A DNA stretch of 64,000 bases. It comes from Pseudomonadota bacterium (GTDB lineage Bacteria > Bdellovibrionota_C > UBA2361 > SZUA-149 > DAOLCO01). Below are positions 16,745 to 25,916 of this stretch, piece after piece; the first letter of the stretch is position 1, and every line of letters begins with the position of its first letter. A program made the translations under genes and the position numbers. The notes beneath the pieces were generated by a model. It saw only the letters and a program-made list of their open reading frames with translations, was not told the origin of the DNA and ran no database searches. Location of the stretch: the NCBI GenBank assembly GCA_027487795.1, contig JAIYCX010000039.1:501386-565385 (forward strand), written 5' to 3'.

Positions 16745-18067
16745 ATGTCTACTAGCGAAAATACTAAATCTTCAAAAGTTCTTCCGGCTTTTTCATTACT
16801 ATTGCTTACAGTTCTTGGCATACTGGGAGTTAAACTCAGTACTGGCCAAGATGTGGTAAAAGATCCCGCATTAGTACCTGGAGATGTGGCCTGGATGCTA
16901 ACTGCGTCGGCATTAGTTTTACTTATGACTCCTGGATTATCTTTCTTCTACGGCGGAATGGTAAATTCTAAAAATGTTATTTCTACTATGCTTCAAAGTT
17001 TCATCTCTATGGGTGTGATCAGCATAGTTTGGATTTTATTCGGATTTAGTTTAGCATTTGGAAAAAGTATAAATGGTATCATTGGTGACCCTGGAACATT
17101 TTTCATGCTTAATGGAGTTGGTTCACTTACCGATGCGGCACTTTCTCCGACTATACCCTTGGCTCTTTTTGCCTTATTTCAATTAAAGTTTGCAATTATT
17201 ACTCCTGCATTAATTACAGGCTCATTTGCAGAAAGAATTAGATTCTCAAGCTATATAATTTTTCTTATACTTTGGAGTGTTTTAGTTTATGCGCCGTTAG
17301 CTCATATGACTTGGCATCCAGAAGGATTATTTAGAGTATGGGGTGCCTTAGACTTCGCTGGAGGAACAGTAGTTCACCTTTCAGCTGGTTTTGCTGCTCT
17401 TGCTGGTGCTATGTATTTAGGACCTAGAAGAAAGCCATCCAATAACGAAGTTTCAACTCCTGCAAATATTCCTTATGTTATTTTAGGAACAGGAATGCTT
17501 TGGTTTGGTTGGTTTGGATTCAATGCTGGTTCTGCACTTGCTGCAAATGAATTTGCAGTAAACGCTTTTTTAACTACTAATACTGCTTGCGCATCTGCGA
17601 TGCTCGCATGGTTACTTGCTGATGCCTTAGCTGGTAAAAAGCCTTCGGCATTAGGCGCTTGTATTGGGGCGGTGGTTGGACTTGTTGCAATTACACCTGC
17701 AGCTGGTTATGTAAACGTTGGAGCAAGTATATTAATCGGAGTTATTGGTTCACTAGTTTCTAATTATGCTGTAAATCTTAGATCTAAAAGTAAACTAGAT
17801 GACACGCTTGATGTCTTCCCTTGCCATGGTATGGGCGGAATAACTGGAATGATTTTAACTGCAGTATTTGCTGCCAAGGTTGGATTAATATTCGGAGAAA
17901 GTACTACTTTTCTAAATCAAATATTAGCCTTAGTAATCGCGGCTGTTTACACTTTCGTAATGTCCTTAATACTTTTCAAACTCACTGACATAATCATTCC
18001 AATTAGAGTTACAGATGAGCAAGAAAAAATGGGGCTGGATATGAGTCAACATGGGGAGAGTGTGTAG
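16745..18067 (+). CDS. amt: ammonium transporter
   Basis: 440 residues from the ATG at 16745, chosen over a GTG at 16733 because AGGTG lies 9 nt upstream of it. An N-terminal hydrophobic segment is followed by the 11-helix Amt core. LLMTPGLSFFYGGMV is the family signature. The twin pore histidines are seen in GTVVHLSAG and PCHGMGGITG. It imports ammonium across the inner membrane. No GlnK/PII gene is adjacent, which is unusual for bacterial amtB, so PII control would have to come from elsewhere. Confidence 0.95.
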   Translation: MSTSENTKSSKVLPAFSLLLLTVLGILGVKLSTGQDVVKDPALVPGDVAWMLTASALVLLMTPGLSFFYGGMVNSKNVISTMLQSFISMGVISIVWILFGFSLAFGKSINGIIGDPGTFFMLNGVGSLTDAALSPTIPLALFALFQLKFAIITPALITGSFAERIRFSSYIIFLILWSVLVYAPLAHMTWHPEGLFRVWGALDFAGGTVVHLSAGFAALAGAMYLGPRRKPSNNEVSTPANIPYVILGTGMLWFGWFGFNAGSALAANEFAVNAFLTTNTACASAMLAWLLADALAGKKPSALGACIGAVVGLVAITPAAGYVNVGASILIGVIGSLVSNYAVNLRSKSKLDDTLDVFPCHGMGGITGMILTAVFAAKVGLIFGESTTFLNQILALVIAAVYTFVMSLILFKLTDIIIPIRVTDEQEKMGLDMSQHGESV

Positions 18068-18101
18068 GCTTAATATTACCCTCAAGTCTATCATCCCTAC
18101 T

Positions 18102-18127
18102 GTCTTCCTCGCGAAAGCGGGGAAGAC
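18102..18127. repeat. REP-like hairpin with GAAA tetraloop
   Basis: An 11-bp stem (one G-U pair) closes on a perfect GAAA tetraloop: GTCTTCCTCGC-GAAA-GCGGGGAAGAC. No T run follows, so it is not a typical terminator. The core resembles the CGCGAAAGCG heart of dispersed palindromes (REP/dRS3-like) in other bacteria. It is more GC-rich than its surroundings. Confidence 0.6.
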
Positions 18128-18289
18128 GGATTTGAAAACAACGATTTTGCATCACTCGGACTGACTGCTTCGCAGAGATAAACAGGAGAAGACCGAAGCA
18201 TTAAACCAAAACCTACCGAACGCTCACATTCCCATTCTGACCAGAGTAAGAAGTTACTCCTCCTAGGGCCTTAGTATGTAAGATAACAA

Positions 18290-19225
18290 TTAAAGACTAA
18301 ACCCTAAATAAGTCCTACCATACCAATGAGAATCAATCTCACCATCATTAGTAAACTGCCCTGCCCTGTAATCATTAAATCTTAGTTCACTACCAACAGT
18401 TCTACCACCTTCAAAAGTCAAACTAACCCCTTCAAATAACCAGAAGCGAAGTCCTCCACCTGCTCTTTGATCGTGAACTCCGACCTTAAGATCCTCGCCA
18501 TTAATAGTGCTTTGAAATCTATCTCCGCTTACTACAAATTGTCCGAAGGTCTCAATTTTGGGAGTAATATAATATCCGACTCTCGCGAAAAACGGGAAAT
18601 CAATAGAAAGATTAAACCTTCCAGTTTCAGAGACTAATCGAATTCCCACAAAAGGAAGTAACTTTTGATCTAAATAATCATTAGTATAGGAAGCCCCAAC
18701 TAATAATTGTGTTCCGGGATTTATTTGAAAAACCAACTGAGATTTTCCTAATAGTTGATAATCTGAAGCATTTAAAATGCCCCCTTCTAGATCACTATAA
18801 TTTCCTATTATCGCCTGACCTGAGAGTAAGACATCATCATTTAAAAATACCCCGATACCCGGTCTTACTGAGATCCCATATAAATTCTCTGATCCAGTTC
18901 TTGTTAAGGCTGAATCCACTGGAGTAAAAAGAAATCTTTTTTGTTCAATTTTTCCACCTAAACTAAAGAAACTATCCCTAGAAATTGGTGACTGTACATT
19001 AAACTCTCCAAATAAATTTTGTAAGTTATACTCTCCAGGACCATAAGTCTCCTTTGCATCTAGCTCGTGAAGATAACCCACTCTAAGATCCGTTCTTTCA
19101 GGCTGCAAGACTCTAAAAAAACTTCCGTGCTCTTCTTTAAACTCTGACTCTGCTTTTACATCAATACTCCCTAAGCTAATAAAACTCAGTAAGAATAATG
19201 AAACTATAATAAATAAATTATGCAT
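18290..19225 (-). CDS. outer-membrane beta-barrel protein
   Basis: 311 residues with a signal peptide (about residues 1-25) and a mature chain of alternating hydrophobic/polar beta strands, ending YLGFSL. It resembles small outer-membrane barrels, but no family can be named. The start overlaps the 3' end of murG by 8 bp, so it is translationally coupled to the peptidoglycan genes. Coupling of a barrel to murG is unusual and may just reflect shared envelope expression. Confidence 0.7.
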   Translation of the reverse strand: MHNLFIIVSLFLLSFISLGSIDVKAESEFKEEHGSFFRVLQPERTDLRVGYLHELDAKETYGPGEYNLQNLFGEFNVQSPISRDSFFSLGGKIEQKRFLFTPVDSALTRTGSENLYGISVRPGIGVFLNDDVLLSGQAIIGNYSDLEGGILNASDYQLLGKSQLVFQINPGTQLLVGASYTNDYLDQKLLPFVGIRLVSETGRFNLSIDFPFFARVGYYITPKIETFGQFVVSGDRFQSTINGEDLKVGVHDQRAGGGLRFWLFEGVSLTFEGGRTVGSELRFNDYRAGQFTNDGEIDSHWYGRTYLGFSL

Positions 19226-20351
19226 AAGATTTCACAATACTAGAGATTACTTCATCTCCTCTTTTATAATTTAGCTCTGCTAAAAATTTATTCAGATTAT
19301 TTTTTAGATTGCTTAAATAATTAGCATCTTGAAGTAATGCAGTTAAAACATTTCTTAAGTTAGTATGCGCTTCGGCATCCTGCTTTATCATAACGCAGCC
19401 ACCACTACTTACTAAGTTTTTTATATTATAAGACTGATGCCCACCTGCTATCGGTAATGGCAGAAAAATCCCTGGTTTCTTTGCTGCCATTAATTCTGCT
19501 ACTGTGCTTGCTCCTGCTCTAGAAATTACAATATTTGCCCAGATTAGTGCCTCTGGCATATTAGTAATGAACTTAGTAACTATAGTATTTTGCATTTGCT
19601 GCTCAGTATAAGCCTTCTGAATTCTTTCAAAATCTTTTTCCCCAGTCTGATGCCAAATTGAAACTTTATCTTTTAAGATTTCGCAGTTAGATATAATCGA
19701 AGAATTTAAAGAAGCTGCTCCTTGGCTCCCACCCAAAATCAAAATTTTCATCTCTTGATTTGAAGTATTCTCTGGTTCGCCACTATCTGGAATATTTAAG
19801 ATCTCTTCTCTTACAGGATTTAAAACTCTAATAATCTCTTTGCCACTAAAGTCATCACAATCCGGAACTACTAAAATTCCTTTTGCTAGTTTCGCTAAAA
19901 CTTTATTTGCTACACCAGCTTTGCCATTTTGTTCAAAAATATAAACAGGGATTCTGAGAATCCAGCCAGAAAATACTGGTAAAAAAGAGGGATATCCACC
20001 GAAGCCAAATATTACTTTTACTTTTTTCTCTTTTAAAAAAGCCAAGCAAGAATAAAGATTTTTTAAATAAGAAAAAGCTGAACTTAGCTTTGATAATAAT
20101 CCACGTCCTAACATCCCAGAAGTGTTAAATGCTTTATACTCAAACAGTTGCTGAGCTGCATTATCAGGCCCTGTGTTATTAGAACTGAGTAGCTTCTTCT
20201 CTAATTCAGTACCAACTCCAGAAATAATGATGTTTGAACTTGGATTATCTTTTAAAATTCTTTTTGCAGTAGCAATAGCAGGTATAATATGACCACCAGT
20301 ACCTCCTGCCGCAAGAAGTACACTAGTACTAAAAGGACTAGAAGCTGTCAT
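19218..20351 (-). CDS. murG: UDP-GlcNAc:lipid I GlcNAc transferase
   Basis: 377 residues. MurG transfers GlcNAc from UDP-GlcNAc to lipid I to give lipid II at the inner face of the membrane. The two G-loops are visible at the N-terminus (AAGGTGGHIIPAIA) and in the C-domain (ILGGSQGAASLN), with the donor-binding ISRAGASTVAEL and the GGHQSYNIK segment. The start codon overlaps the ftsW stop by one base (TAATG), the usual dcw coupling. It is slightly longer than E. coli MurG (355 aa). Confidence 0.95.
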   Translation of the reverse strand: MTASSPFSTSVLLAAGGTGGHIIPAIATAKRILKDNPSSNIIISGVGTELEKKLLSSNNTGPDNAAQQLFEYKAFNTSGMLGRGLLSKLSSAFSYLKNLYSCLAFLKEKKVKVIFGFGGYPSFLPVFSGWILRIPVYIFEQNGKAGVANKVLAKLAKGILVVPDCDDFSGKEIIRVLNPVREEILNIPDSGEPENTSNQEMKILILGGSQGAASLNSSIISNCEILKDKVSIWHQTGEKDFERIQKAYTEQQMQNTIVTKFITNMPEALIWANIVISRAGASTVAELMAAKKPGIFLPLPIAGGHQSYNIKNLVSSGGCVMIKQDAEAHTNLRNVLTALLQDANYLSNLKNNLNKFLAELNYKRGDEVISSIVKSYA

Positions 20352-21544
20352 TATGATTTTTGTTCAGTAGAAAGTCTTAATAAAATCCCAAGTGCTGCAA
20401 AAGCAGCTAACATCGCAGTTCCTCCAAAGGAAATGAAAGGTAATACCAAGCCCTTTGTAGGAAGTAGCCCAAGAACAACCCCCATATTTAAAAATCCAGG
20501 AATAACTATCAACATAGTTAATCCTAATGCTAGTAATGATTTAAAAACATCATCAATAAGATTAAATGTAATTTTTAAACCTCTGTGAAGAATAACAAGA
20601 AAAAGAAATAAAACCGTACACGCTCCGATCATTCCAAATTCTTCTGCAATAACTGCATAAATAAAATCTGTGTGAGCAGCAGGTAGATAAAATAGTTTTT
20701 GTCTACCTACCCCTAGACCTTCTCCAAATAAGCCACCTGATCCAACCGCAATTAAGGACTGTATAAGTTGATAACCAGAACTAGTAGGATCACTAAAGGG
20801 ATCTAAGAAAGCTAAAAATCTTCTCATACGGTAAGGACTAACTGCAACTAAAAAACCAGCAGCACCAGCGGCTAATAATCCGACCGATAAAAAATGACCA
20901 AGTCCAACAACAAGAAATAATTGAGTCCCAGCGACAATGCACATTACAGAGGTTGAGCCAAAGTCAGGCTGTACTAAAAACAAAGCTGATAGACCCATTA
21001 AAAAAAATCCTGGTATTGCTAAACCATATACAAAACTACCTAGTCTATTTTTAAAATGACTAGCATAAGATGCAACTCCAAGAACTACCGCAAGCTTAAC
21101 AAATTCTCCCGGCTGAATTCTAAGTCCTGCTATTTGCACCCAACGAGTAGCCCCTCCTGCATTTTTCCCTAGTAATGCGACAAGTAATAATGCAACAAAA
21201 GAAACTCCAATTAGTACTGGAGCAATTTTTTTCCAAAATTCTAATGGCACTTTATAACAAATCCAAGCTGTCATCCCACCAAGTGCGATAGAAATTAAAT
21301 GTTTATTTAAGTAAGCAGCAGATGTACCTTCTGAGTTTGCTTGCATTAATGCAGTAGTAGAAAAAACCATCAACATTCCAATACCGACTAAGCCAAGGAC
21401 AACAACTAAAAGTAAAATATCTACTGAACGATCATAATCAAAGTATACAGTCTTACCTGAATGAACAGAATCTGTGGTCGTAGTAGGGAAACTTCTTTTA
21501 AAGTCCCAAGTAGATGATGAATGATTTGATGATGCTTTACTCAT
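20351..21544 (-). CDS. ftsW: SEDS lipid II polymerase
   Basis: 397 residues. FtsW is the septal glycan-strand polymerase that works with a class B PBP. A ~38-residue cytoplasmic N-terminus precedes ten hydrophobic helices. The SEDS signatures are visible: WVQIAGLRIQPGEFVKLAVV, LVQPDFGS and PFISFGGTAML. It sits between mraY and murG, which favours FtsW over RodA. A 105-bp gap separates it from mraY, where murD usually lies. Confidence 0.93.
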   Translation of the reverse strand: MSKASSNHSSSTWDFKRSFPTTTTDSVHSGKTVYFDYDRSVDILLLVVVLGLVGIGMLMVFSTTALMQANSEGTSAAYLNKHLISIALGGMTAWICYKVPLEFWKKIAPVLIGVSFVALLLVALLGKNAGGATRWVQIAGLRIQPGEFVKLAVVLGVASYASHFKNRLGSFVYGLAIPGFFLMGLSALFLVQPDFGSTSVMCIVAGTQLFLVVGLGHFLSVGLLAAGAAGFLVAVSPYRMRRFLAFLDPFSDPTSSGYQLIQSLIAVGSGGLFGEGLGVGRQKLFYLPAAHTDFIYAVIAEEFGMIGACTVLFLFLVILHRGLKITFNLIDDVFKSLLALGLTMLIVIPGFLNMGVVLGLLPTKGLVLPFISFGGTAMLAAFAALGILLRLSTEQKS

Positions 21545-21649
21545 TCAATCTAATTACATTTTTATAAAAATGTTAGCACTAAAAAAATGTATGTTTATGG
21601 AAAACTTACCAACTTTTTATTAGTTAAAGTAAGATGGCGCAATGTAAGC

Positions 21650-22753
21650 TTACCGGAATTTTAAAGATGCGATGCTCAGGACTGCTAATATAAAAGAAAT
21701 TATCCAAGCCCTAACTATGATCTTCGGCTCAGACATTCCCTTAAGTTCAAAGTGATGATGAATAGGGGCCATTCTAAAAAATCTCTTACCGCCTGTATAC
21801 TTAAAATAAAAAACTTGAATTATCACCGACATTGCCTCAACAACAAATACCCCCCCGGCGACTATCAAGATTAACTCTTGCTTTACAATTACACTAAGCA
21901 TTCCAAAAGCACCGCCGATAGCTAGCGCTCCCACATCTCCCATAAAAACTTGAGCTGGGTAAGAATTAAACCATAGAAATCCTATTCCAGCTGCGAGTAA
22001 TGCCGCGGCAAAGATACATAAATCCCCTGCTCCACTGATCGGTAATACATGTAAATACTCTGCTATTTTTGCATGACCTGCAACATAACAAAATATCCCA
22101 TAAGCAAAGCATACTGTTATCATTGGCCCTGCTACTAGACCATCAAGACCATCAGTTAAATTAACCGCGTTAGAAGCCCCAACGATAACTAAAACAGCAA
22201 AAGGAATGTAAAAATATGACAAATCGAAATATAAATTTTTAACGAAAGGAACATAAACTATAGTAGCCTGCTCAGGACCAAAATAAACAAGACTACTTAC
22301 TAGTATAGTAGCTAGCCCAATTTGAGTACTAAACTTGAACCTCGCACTAATTCCTTTTGAAGACTTATCCCGAACTTTTAGAAAGTCGTCATAAAAACCA
22401 ATTGCCCCGTAGCCAATGGTAATTCCTAAAACTGCCCAAACATAGATATTTGAAAAATCTGCAAAAAATAAACAACTAAGTGTCACTGCTGCGACGAGAA
22501 CAAGTCCTCCCATAGTAGGGGTACCTTGTTTCACTGCATGAGTTTTAGGTCCGTCATCTCTAATCGGCTGCCCGAAATGGTGATTCTTAAACCAGTTAAT
22601 GAATAATGGCTGGCAAATTAGAACAAAAATAAACGACATGAAGAATGCCAACACCGATTGATACAAGATATAACCCTCTTGTGGGCTAGATCCCATACTC
22701 TGGATGCTTAGATTTTCTGTCCCTAAAATTAATAATAAAAAGCTTTCAAACAT
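21650..22753 (-). CDS. mraY: phospho-MurNAc-pentapeptide translocase
   Basis: 367 residues. MraY makes lipid I from UDP-MurNAc-pentapeptide and undecaprenyl phosphate. About ten membrane helices and the family motifs are present: GTPTMGGLV, FYDDFLKV with the adjacent Asp pair, NLTDGLDGL, and the PIHHHFELKG histidine motif near the C-terminus. The length matches the family (about 360). Its start lies only 24 bp from the divergent biotin ligase start. Confidence 0.96.
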   Translation of the reverse strand: MFESFLLLILGTENLSIQSMGSSPQEGYILYQSVLAFFMSFIFVLICQPLFINWFKNHHFGQPIRDDGPKTHAVKQGTPTMGGLVLVAAVTLSCLFFADFSNIYVWAVLGITIGYGAIGFYDDFLKVRDKSSKGISARFKFSTQIGLATILVSSLVYFGPEQATIVYVPFVKNLYFDLSYFYIPFAVLVIVGASNAVNLTDGLDGLVAGPMITVCFAYGIFCYVAGHAKIAEYLHVLPISGAGDLCIFAAALLAAGIGFLWFNSYPAQVFMGDVGALAIGGAFGMLSVIVKQELILIVAGGVFVVEAMSVIIQVFYFKYTGGKRFFRMAPIHHHFELKGMSEPKIIVRAWIISFILAVLSIASLKFR

Positions 22754-22777
22754 TAGGCTGATTAACTATAAGGAAGT

Positions 22778-23677
22778 ATGCAGGTCAATAACGAAATATC
22801 GGAAAAATGGAATGAGACAATTCTTATTTTAAATAAGTCAGGACTTGCGACACCTTTTTCACTGGATGTTCGAGATTCTTGTCTGAGTACTATGGATCTA
22901 GCCAAGGAATATCAAAAACCAAATGATTATGTAAAAAGTGAGGAACTAGAAAATAAAGTTTTCATATCACTCACCCAGACAAAAGGTAGAGGGCGGTCAG
23001 AGAGAGTTTGGAAATCTGAGCTAGGCGGTTTGTACATGACTATCGCAATGCGAACACCAATTTCATATTCAAAGACCTCAGGTCTTTCACTTGTAGTTGG
23101 GACAAGTGTCATTAAACTGCTTCAATCTTATGGAATTAAGGCTGGATTAAAATGGCCTAATGATGTTTTAGATTTTGAATCCTTAAAAAAACTGGCAGGA
23201 ATCTTAATAGAATCTATCTCTAGTAAAGATAATTCATGCATGATTTCAATAGGAGTTGGTCTAAATATAAACCAAGAATTCTCAAGCAATTATTTGAATA
23301 AAATCGAGAACGAGAACTCAAATCCTATTAGCATGAAAAATATGTCTGAATCCGAATTTAATTTTGAGGAGGTTTCACTAAAACTAGCGTCTCAAATAGT
23401 CATGGACTATGAAAAATTCATTAAAGACGGCTTTAGTGAGTTTAGAGATTTTTGGATTCAAAACACTTGTATGAAAAACTTAGAAATTAGCTATTTCTAC
23501 TCTGCTGATTCAGAAAAAAAACAAACCTTAGGAATTGGTATGTTTAAAGATCTTTCAGAAATTGGAAGTTTAATTTTATGCTCACTAGAAGATGATAAAA
23601 TAATAGAACTACATTCTGGTGAAGTCTCAATAAGATTAGACCCTAATACATCAAACACTACAAAGCAGGATCTATAG
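22778..23677 (+). CDS. birA: biotin-[acetyl-CoA-carboxylase] ligase
   Basis: 299 residues. This enzyme activates biotin as biotinyl-AMP and attaches it to the carboxyl-carrier protein. The biotin-binding GRGRSERVW loop, LKWPNDVL and ISIGVGLNIN are present. There is no N-terminal helix-turn-helix, so it is a monofunctional ligase and not a repressor. AAGGAAG precedes the ATG. The sensor-kinase gene begins 1 bp after its stop, so the two are probably co-transcribed. Confidence 0.93.
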   Translation: MQVNNEISEKWNETILILNKSGLATPFSLDVRDSCLSTMDLAKEYQKPNDYVKSEELENKVFISLTQTKGRGRSERVWKSELGGLYMTIAMRTPISYSKTSGLSLVVGTSVIKLLQSYGIKAGLKWPNDVLDFESLKKLAGILIESISSKDNSCMISIGVGLNINQEFSSNYLNKIENENSNPISMKNMSESEFNFEEVSLKLASQIVMDYEKFIKDGFSEFRDFWIQNTCMKNLEISYFYSADSEKKQTLGIGMFKDLSEIGSLILCSLEDDKIIELHSGEVSIRLDPNTSNTTKQDL

Positions 23678-23678
23678 C

Positions 23679-25406
23679 TTGATACAAGAATTGAACATGC
23701 TAATGATTTTATCAGGGCTATTAACTCTAGTCTGTTTCATACTGCTTCTTAAATTAAATAAGCTACAAAAAAAACAGATTGATCAAACATGGTTAAATCT
23801 CGCTGAGCAAATTATTACAGAAATCAAATCCCCTGAGAGAGACAAAAAAATCATCATTCAGGGGATTTTTAAAATGATTGATGCGATATCTAACTCAGAT
23901 AATAAAAATAAAACTGAGTCCAATCATTCAGCTGTAAAAGTTTCCTTATATGAAGTGGAATCAAACTTATCAGCTCAAAATTTTTCTGTAGGTGTATCAA
24001 AATTTCTTGATGAGCAGCCTCTTAGTAAAGAAGCTAGTATTTATGTTAAAAATTATCCCCTAGTCTTCCATGGTAAAAGTTTTGGATCTTTATTTATTGA
24101 GTTCGAAAGACCAGTAAAAGAAAGCCTGACAAAGAAGCAAGATCAGCTTTTAGAACTATTATCTTCATTTGCCTCACTTTCTTTATTTAGTGGAGAATTT
24201 AACAAAGATCTTGATCGACTTAAAAATCTAGGAAGTGAATCTGAACAAGCTAAAACTGGCTTCCTTGCTAATTTAAGTCATGAGATTAGAGGTCCACTTG
24301 GGGTAATTTTAAATGCTTCTGAAATTCTTCTTGATGGCTTATGTGGAGATATCACTAAAGAACAACAAGATACTGTTGTTATGATAAAAAATAGCTCAAG
24401 ACACTTACTAGATTTAGTAAATGATGTCCTTGATTATGCAAGAGTAGATTCCGGCGCAATTGAAGTACAAACTAGAGCGATAGTAGTTTCTGATATGGTT
24501 TCAGATATGGCTACAGTTGTAAGAACTCAAGCAATAAAGAAAAAACAGAAATTAAAAATCATTCCACCAGATGAACGTCTTGCCGTCCTTTGTGATAAAA
24601 GACATCTAAGACAAATTTTAATAAATATTCTCACTAATGCTATTAAATATACTCCTGATAATGGCGAGATTACTATTGGTGCAGCAGAAGTCGATATGCC
24701 AAATCCCGGTAGTAAAGAAGAACAAAAAGCAGTAAAAATATATGTCACCGACTCTGGGGTCGGTATAACAGAAGCTGAAAGATCTAAAGTTTTTACTGCA
24801 TTTCAAAGATTAGATAACGAATACTCCCAAGCTCAACAAGGAGCAGGTTTAGGAATGCCGCTTTCACAAAAACTAGCGATTGCTAATAATGGGGAAATTG
24901 ATTTTAAATCTGTACAAGGTAGTGGCACAACTTTCTGGATCACGCTCCCCTGCTCTAAAGTAAAACCACTTAAGACCGAAGAGCACGACGGCACAATAGT
25001 AAACCTAGGACTAGGTGCAAAAGTTTTATTCATCTCCAAAGAAGATGATCAAAGACAGCTATACGAAAAATCTCTTGAACAAAGAGGATTTCAAGTATCC
25101 TGCGTCTGGAGTTTTCGCCAAATAATGAAGTCGCTTAAAGAAGATAATTATTCTGCTATATTAATAGACACCGACACTTCAGAAACTCCTAATTCTGTCT
25201 CTTATGATGAACTAATTCAATCAATAAGAAACCTGCCTAATGCCGCGACAGTACCGATGATAGTACTAACTGGTAAGGCCTTTGTATTTGATGTACAACA
25301 TTTCTTAAGATTGGGAGTAGATCGCTGTTTGACCAAGCCTTTTTCATTACTTGAGTTATCTACGAGTATTAGGAAGGTGTTGGATGAGGTTAATAAGTTG
25401 AAGTAG
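23679..25406 (+). CDS. hybrid sensor histidine kinase
   Basis: 575 residues from a TTG with AGGA 8 nt upstream (ATG at 23697 is an alternative). One membrane helix (about residues 7-26) is followed by a GAF-like region (~85-170), HisKA with phospho-acceptor His201 in NLSHEIRGPLG, HATPase_c with N, DSGVGI and GAGLGMPL boxes, and a C-terminal receiver (about 445-570). The receiver has an acidic pair, an Asp in ILIDTD, a Thr in VLTG and a Lys in LTKPF, so it could be active. It overlaps no partner regulator. Its 3' end is present in two decayed copies at 25.6-25.8 and 28.0-28.2 kb. Confidence 0.9.
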   Translation: MIQELNMLMILSGLLTLVCFILLLKLNKLQKKQIDQTWLNLAEQIITEIKSPERDKKIIIQGIFKMIDAISNSDNKNKTESNHSAVKVSLYEVESNLSAQNFSVGVSKFLDEQPLSKEASIYVKNYPLVFHGKSFGSLFIEFERPVKESLTKKQDQLLELLSSFASLSLFSGEFNKDLDRLKNLGSESEQAKTGFLANLSHEIRGPLGVILNASEILLDGLCGDITKEQQDTVVMIKNSSRHLLDLVNDVLDYARVDSGAIEVQTRAIVVSDMVSDMATVVRTQAIKKKQKLKIIPPDERLAVLCDKRHLRQILINILTNAIKYTPDNGEITIGAAEVDMPNPGSKEEQKAVKIYVTDSGVGITEAERSKVFTAFQRLDNEYSQAQQGAGLGMPLSQKLAIANNGEIDFKSVQGSGTTFWITLPCSKVKPLKTEEHDGTIVNLGLGAKVLFISKEDDQRQLYEKSLEQRGFQVSCVWSFRQIMKSLKEDNYSAILIDTDTSETPNSVSYDELIQSIRNLPNAATVPMIVLTGKAFVFDVQHFLRLGVDRCLTKPFSLLELSTSIRKVLDEVNKLK

Positions 25407-25477
25407 ATTGGCTTTAGGGAGTAATGTCTTGAATCACGCGACCGCTAAAACGTCTCGCTCCTTTTGAACTTAAGAAA

Positions 25478-25627
25478 AGCAGCAGGTCAATTAGTCTTCC
25501 TGTGCTGATTCTCACGCATTCCACCTGGAATGCAGTTCCGAGCTGCCACAAATTTTTTCCAGCTAAATTTAGCTGAGGAAAAAAATTTGCTCGAAGTCCG
25601 CACAGGAAAACTAATTGACCTGCTGCT
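25478..25627. repeat. palindromic element, copy 1
   Basis: A 150-bp element whose ends (25478-25505 and 25600-25627) form a 28-bp inverted repeat with one mismatch, starting AGCAGCAGGTCAATTAG. Inside are a side hairpin GCATTCCACCTGGAATGC and a long imperfect stem centred on AGCTAAATTTAGCT, giving a branched structure. The interior is almost identical to the reverse complement of copy 2 at 27889-28041 (I see one substitution and one 1-bp indel). Confidence 0.92.
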
Positions 25628-25632
25628 CTTGA

Positions 25633-25813
25633 GTCAACTTACGCTATTGTCGTTTGATATCATCAGTTAATCTTACTGGTTAAGGCGTTTGTATTTAATG
25701 AATAACATTTCCTAAGATTAGAAGTTGATGCTGACTGACCAAGCCTTTTTTGTTACTTGAGTTATCAACTAGTATGAGGAAGGTATTGGATGGAGTGAAT
25801 ATACTTAAGTAAT
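25633..25813 (+). pseudogene. decayed copy 1 of the sensor-kinase 3' end
   Basis: About 170 bp aligns with the last part of the kinase gene (about 25230-25406). Shared stretches include TTTGTATTT, AACATTTC-TAAGATT, TGACCAAGCCTTTTT, TTACTTGAGTTATC and AGGAAGGT-TTGGATG. The reading frame is broken by stops and indels. It begins a few bases after palindromic element copy 1. Confidence 0.8.
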
Positions 25814-25817
25814 TAGT

Positions 25818-25916
25818 GTTTAACGAATAGCAGTTTGATTAAAAGTTACACCCAAAGAAATCCTAATAAAGTCAGAAGATTAAGTGGACGTAAATCTTTT
25901 GATCCTGTTGTTACAC
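25818..25916 (-). repeat. imperfect palindrome after the 303-aa gene (attC-like)
   Basis: On the minus strand, GTGTAAC overlaps the stop codon and the region ends in GTTAAAC. The two ends pair imperfectly (TAAC-AACAG with CTG-TATTCGTTA), and an inner pair GATCAAAAG / CTTTTAATC strengthens the stem. Position and shape recall integron attC sites (RYYYAAC...GTTRRRY), although the first box is not canonical. Confidence 0.4.
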
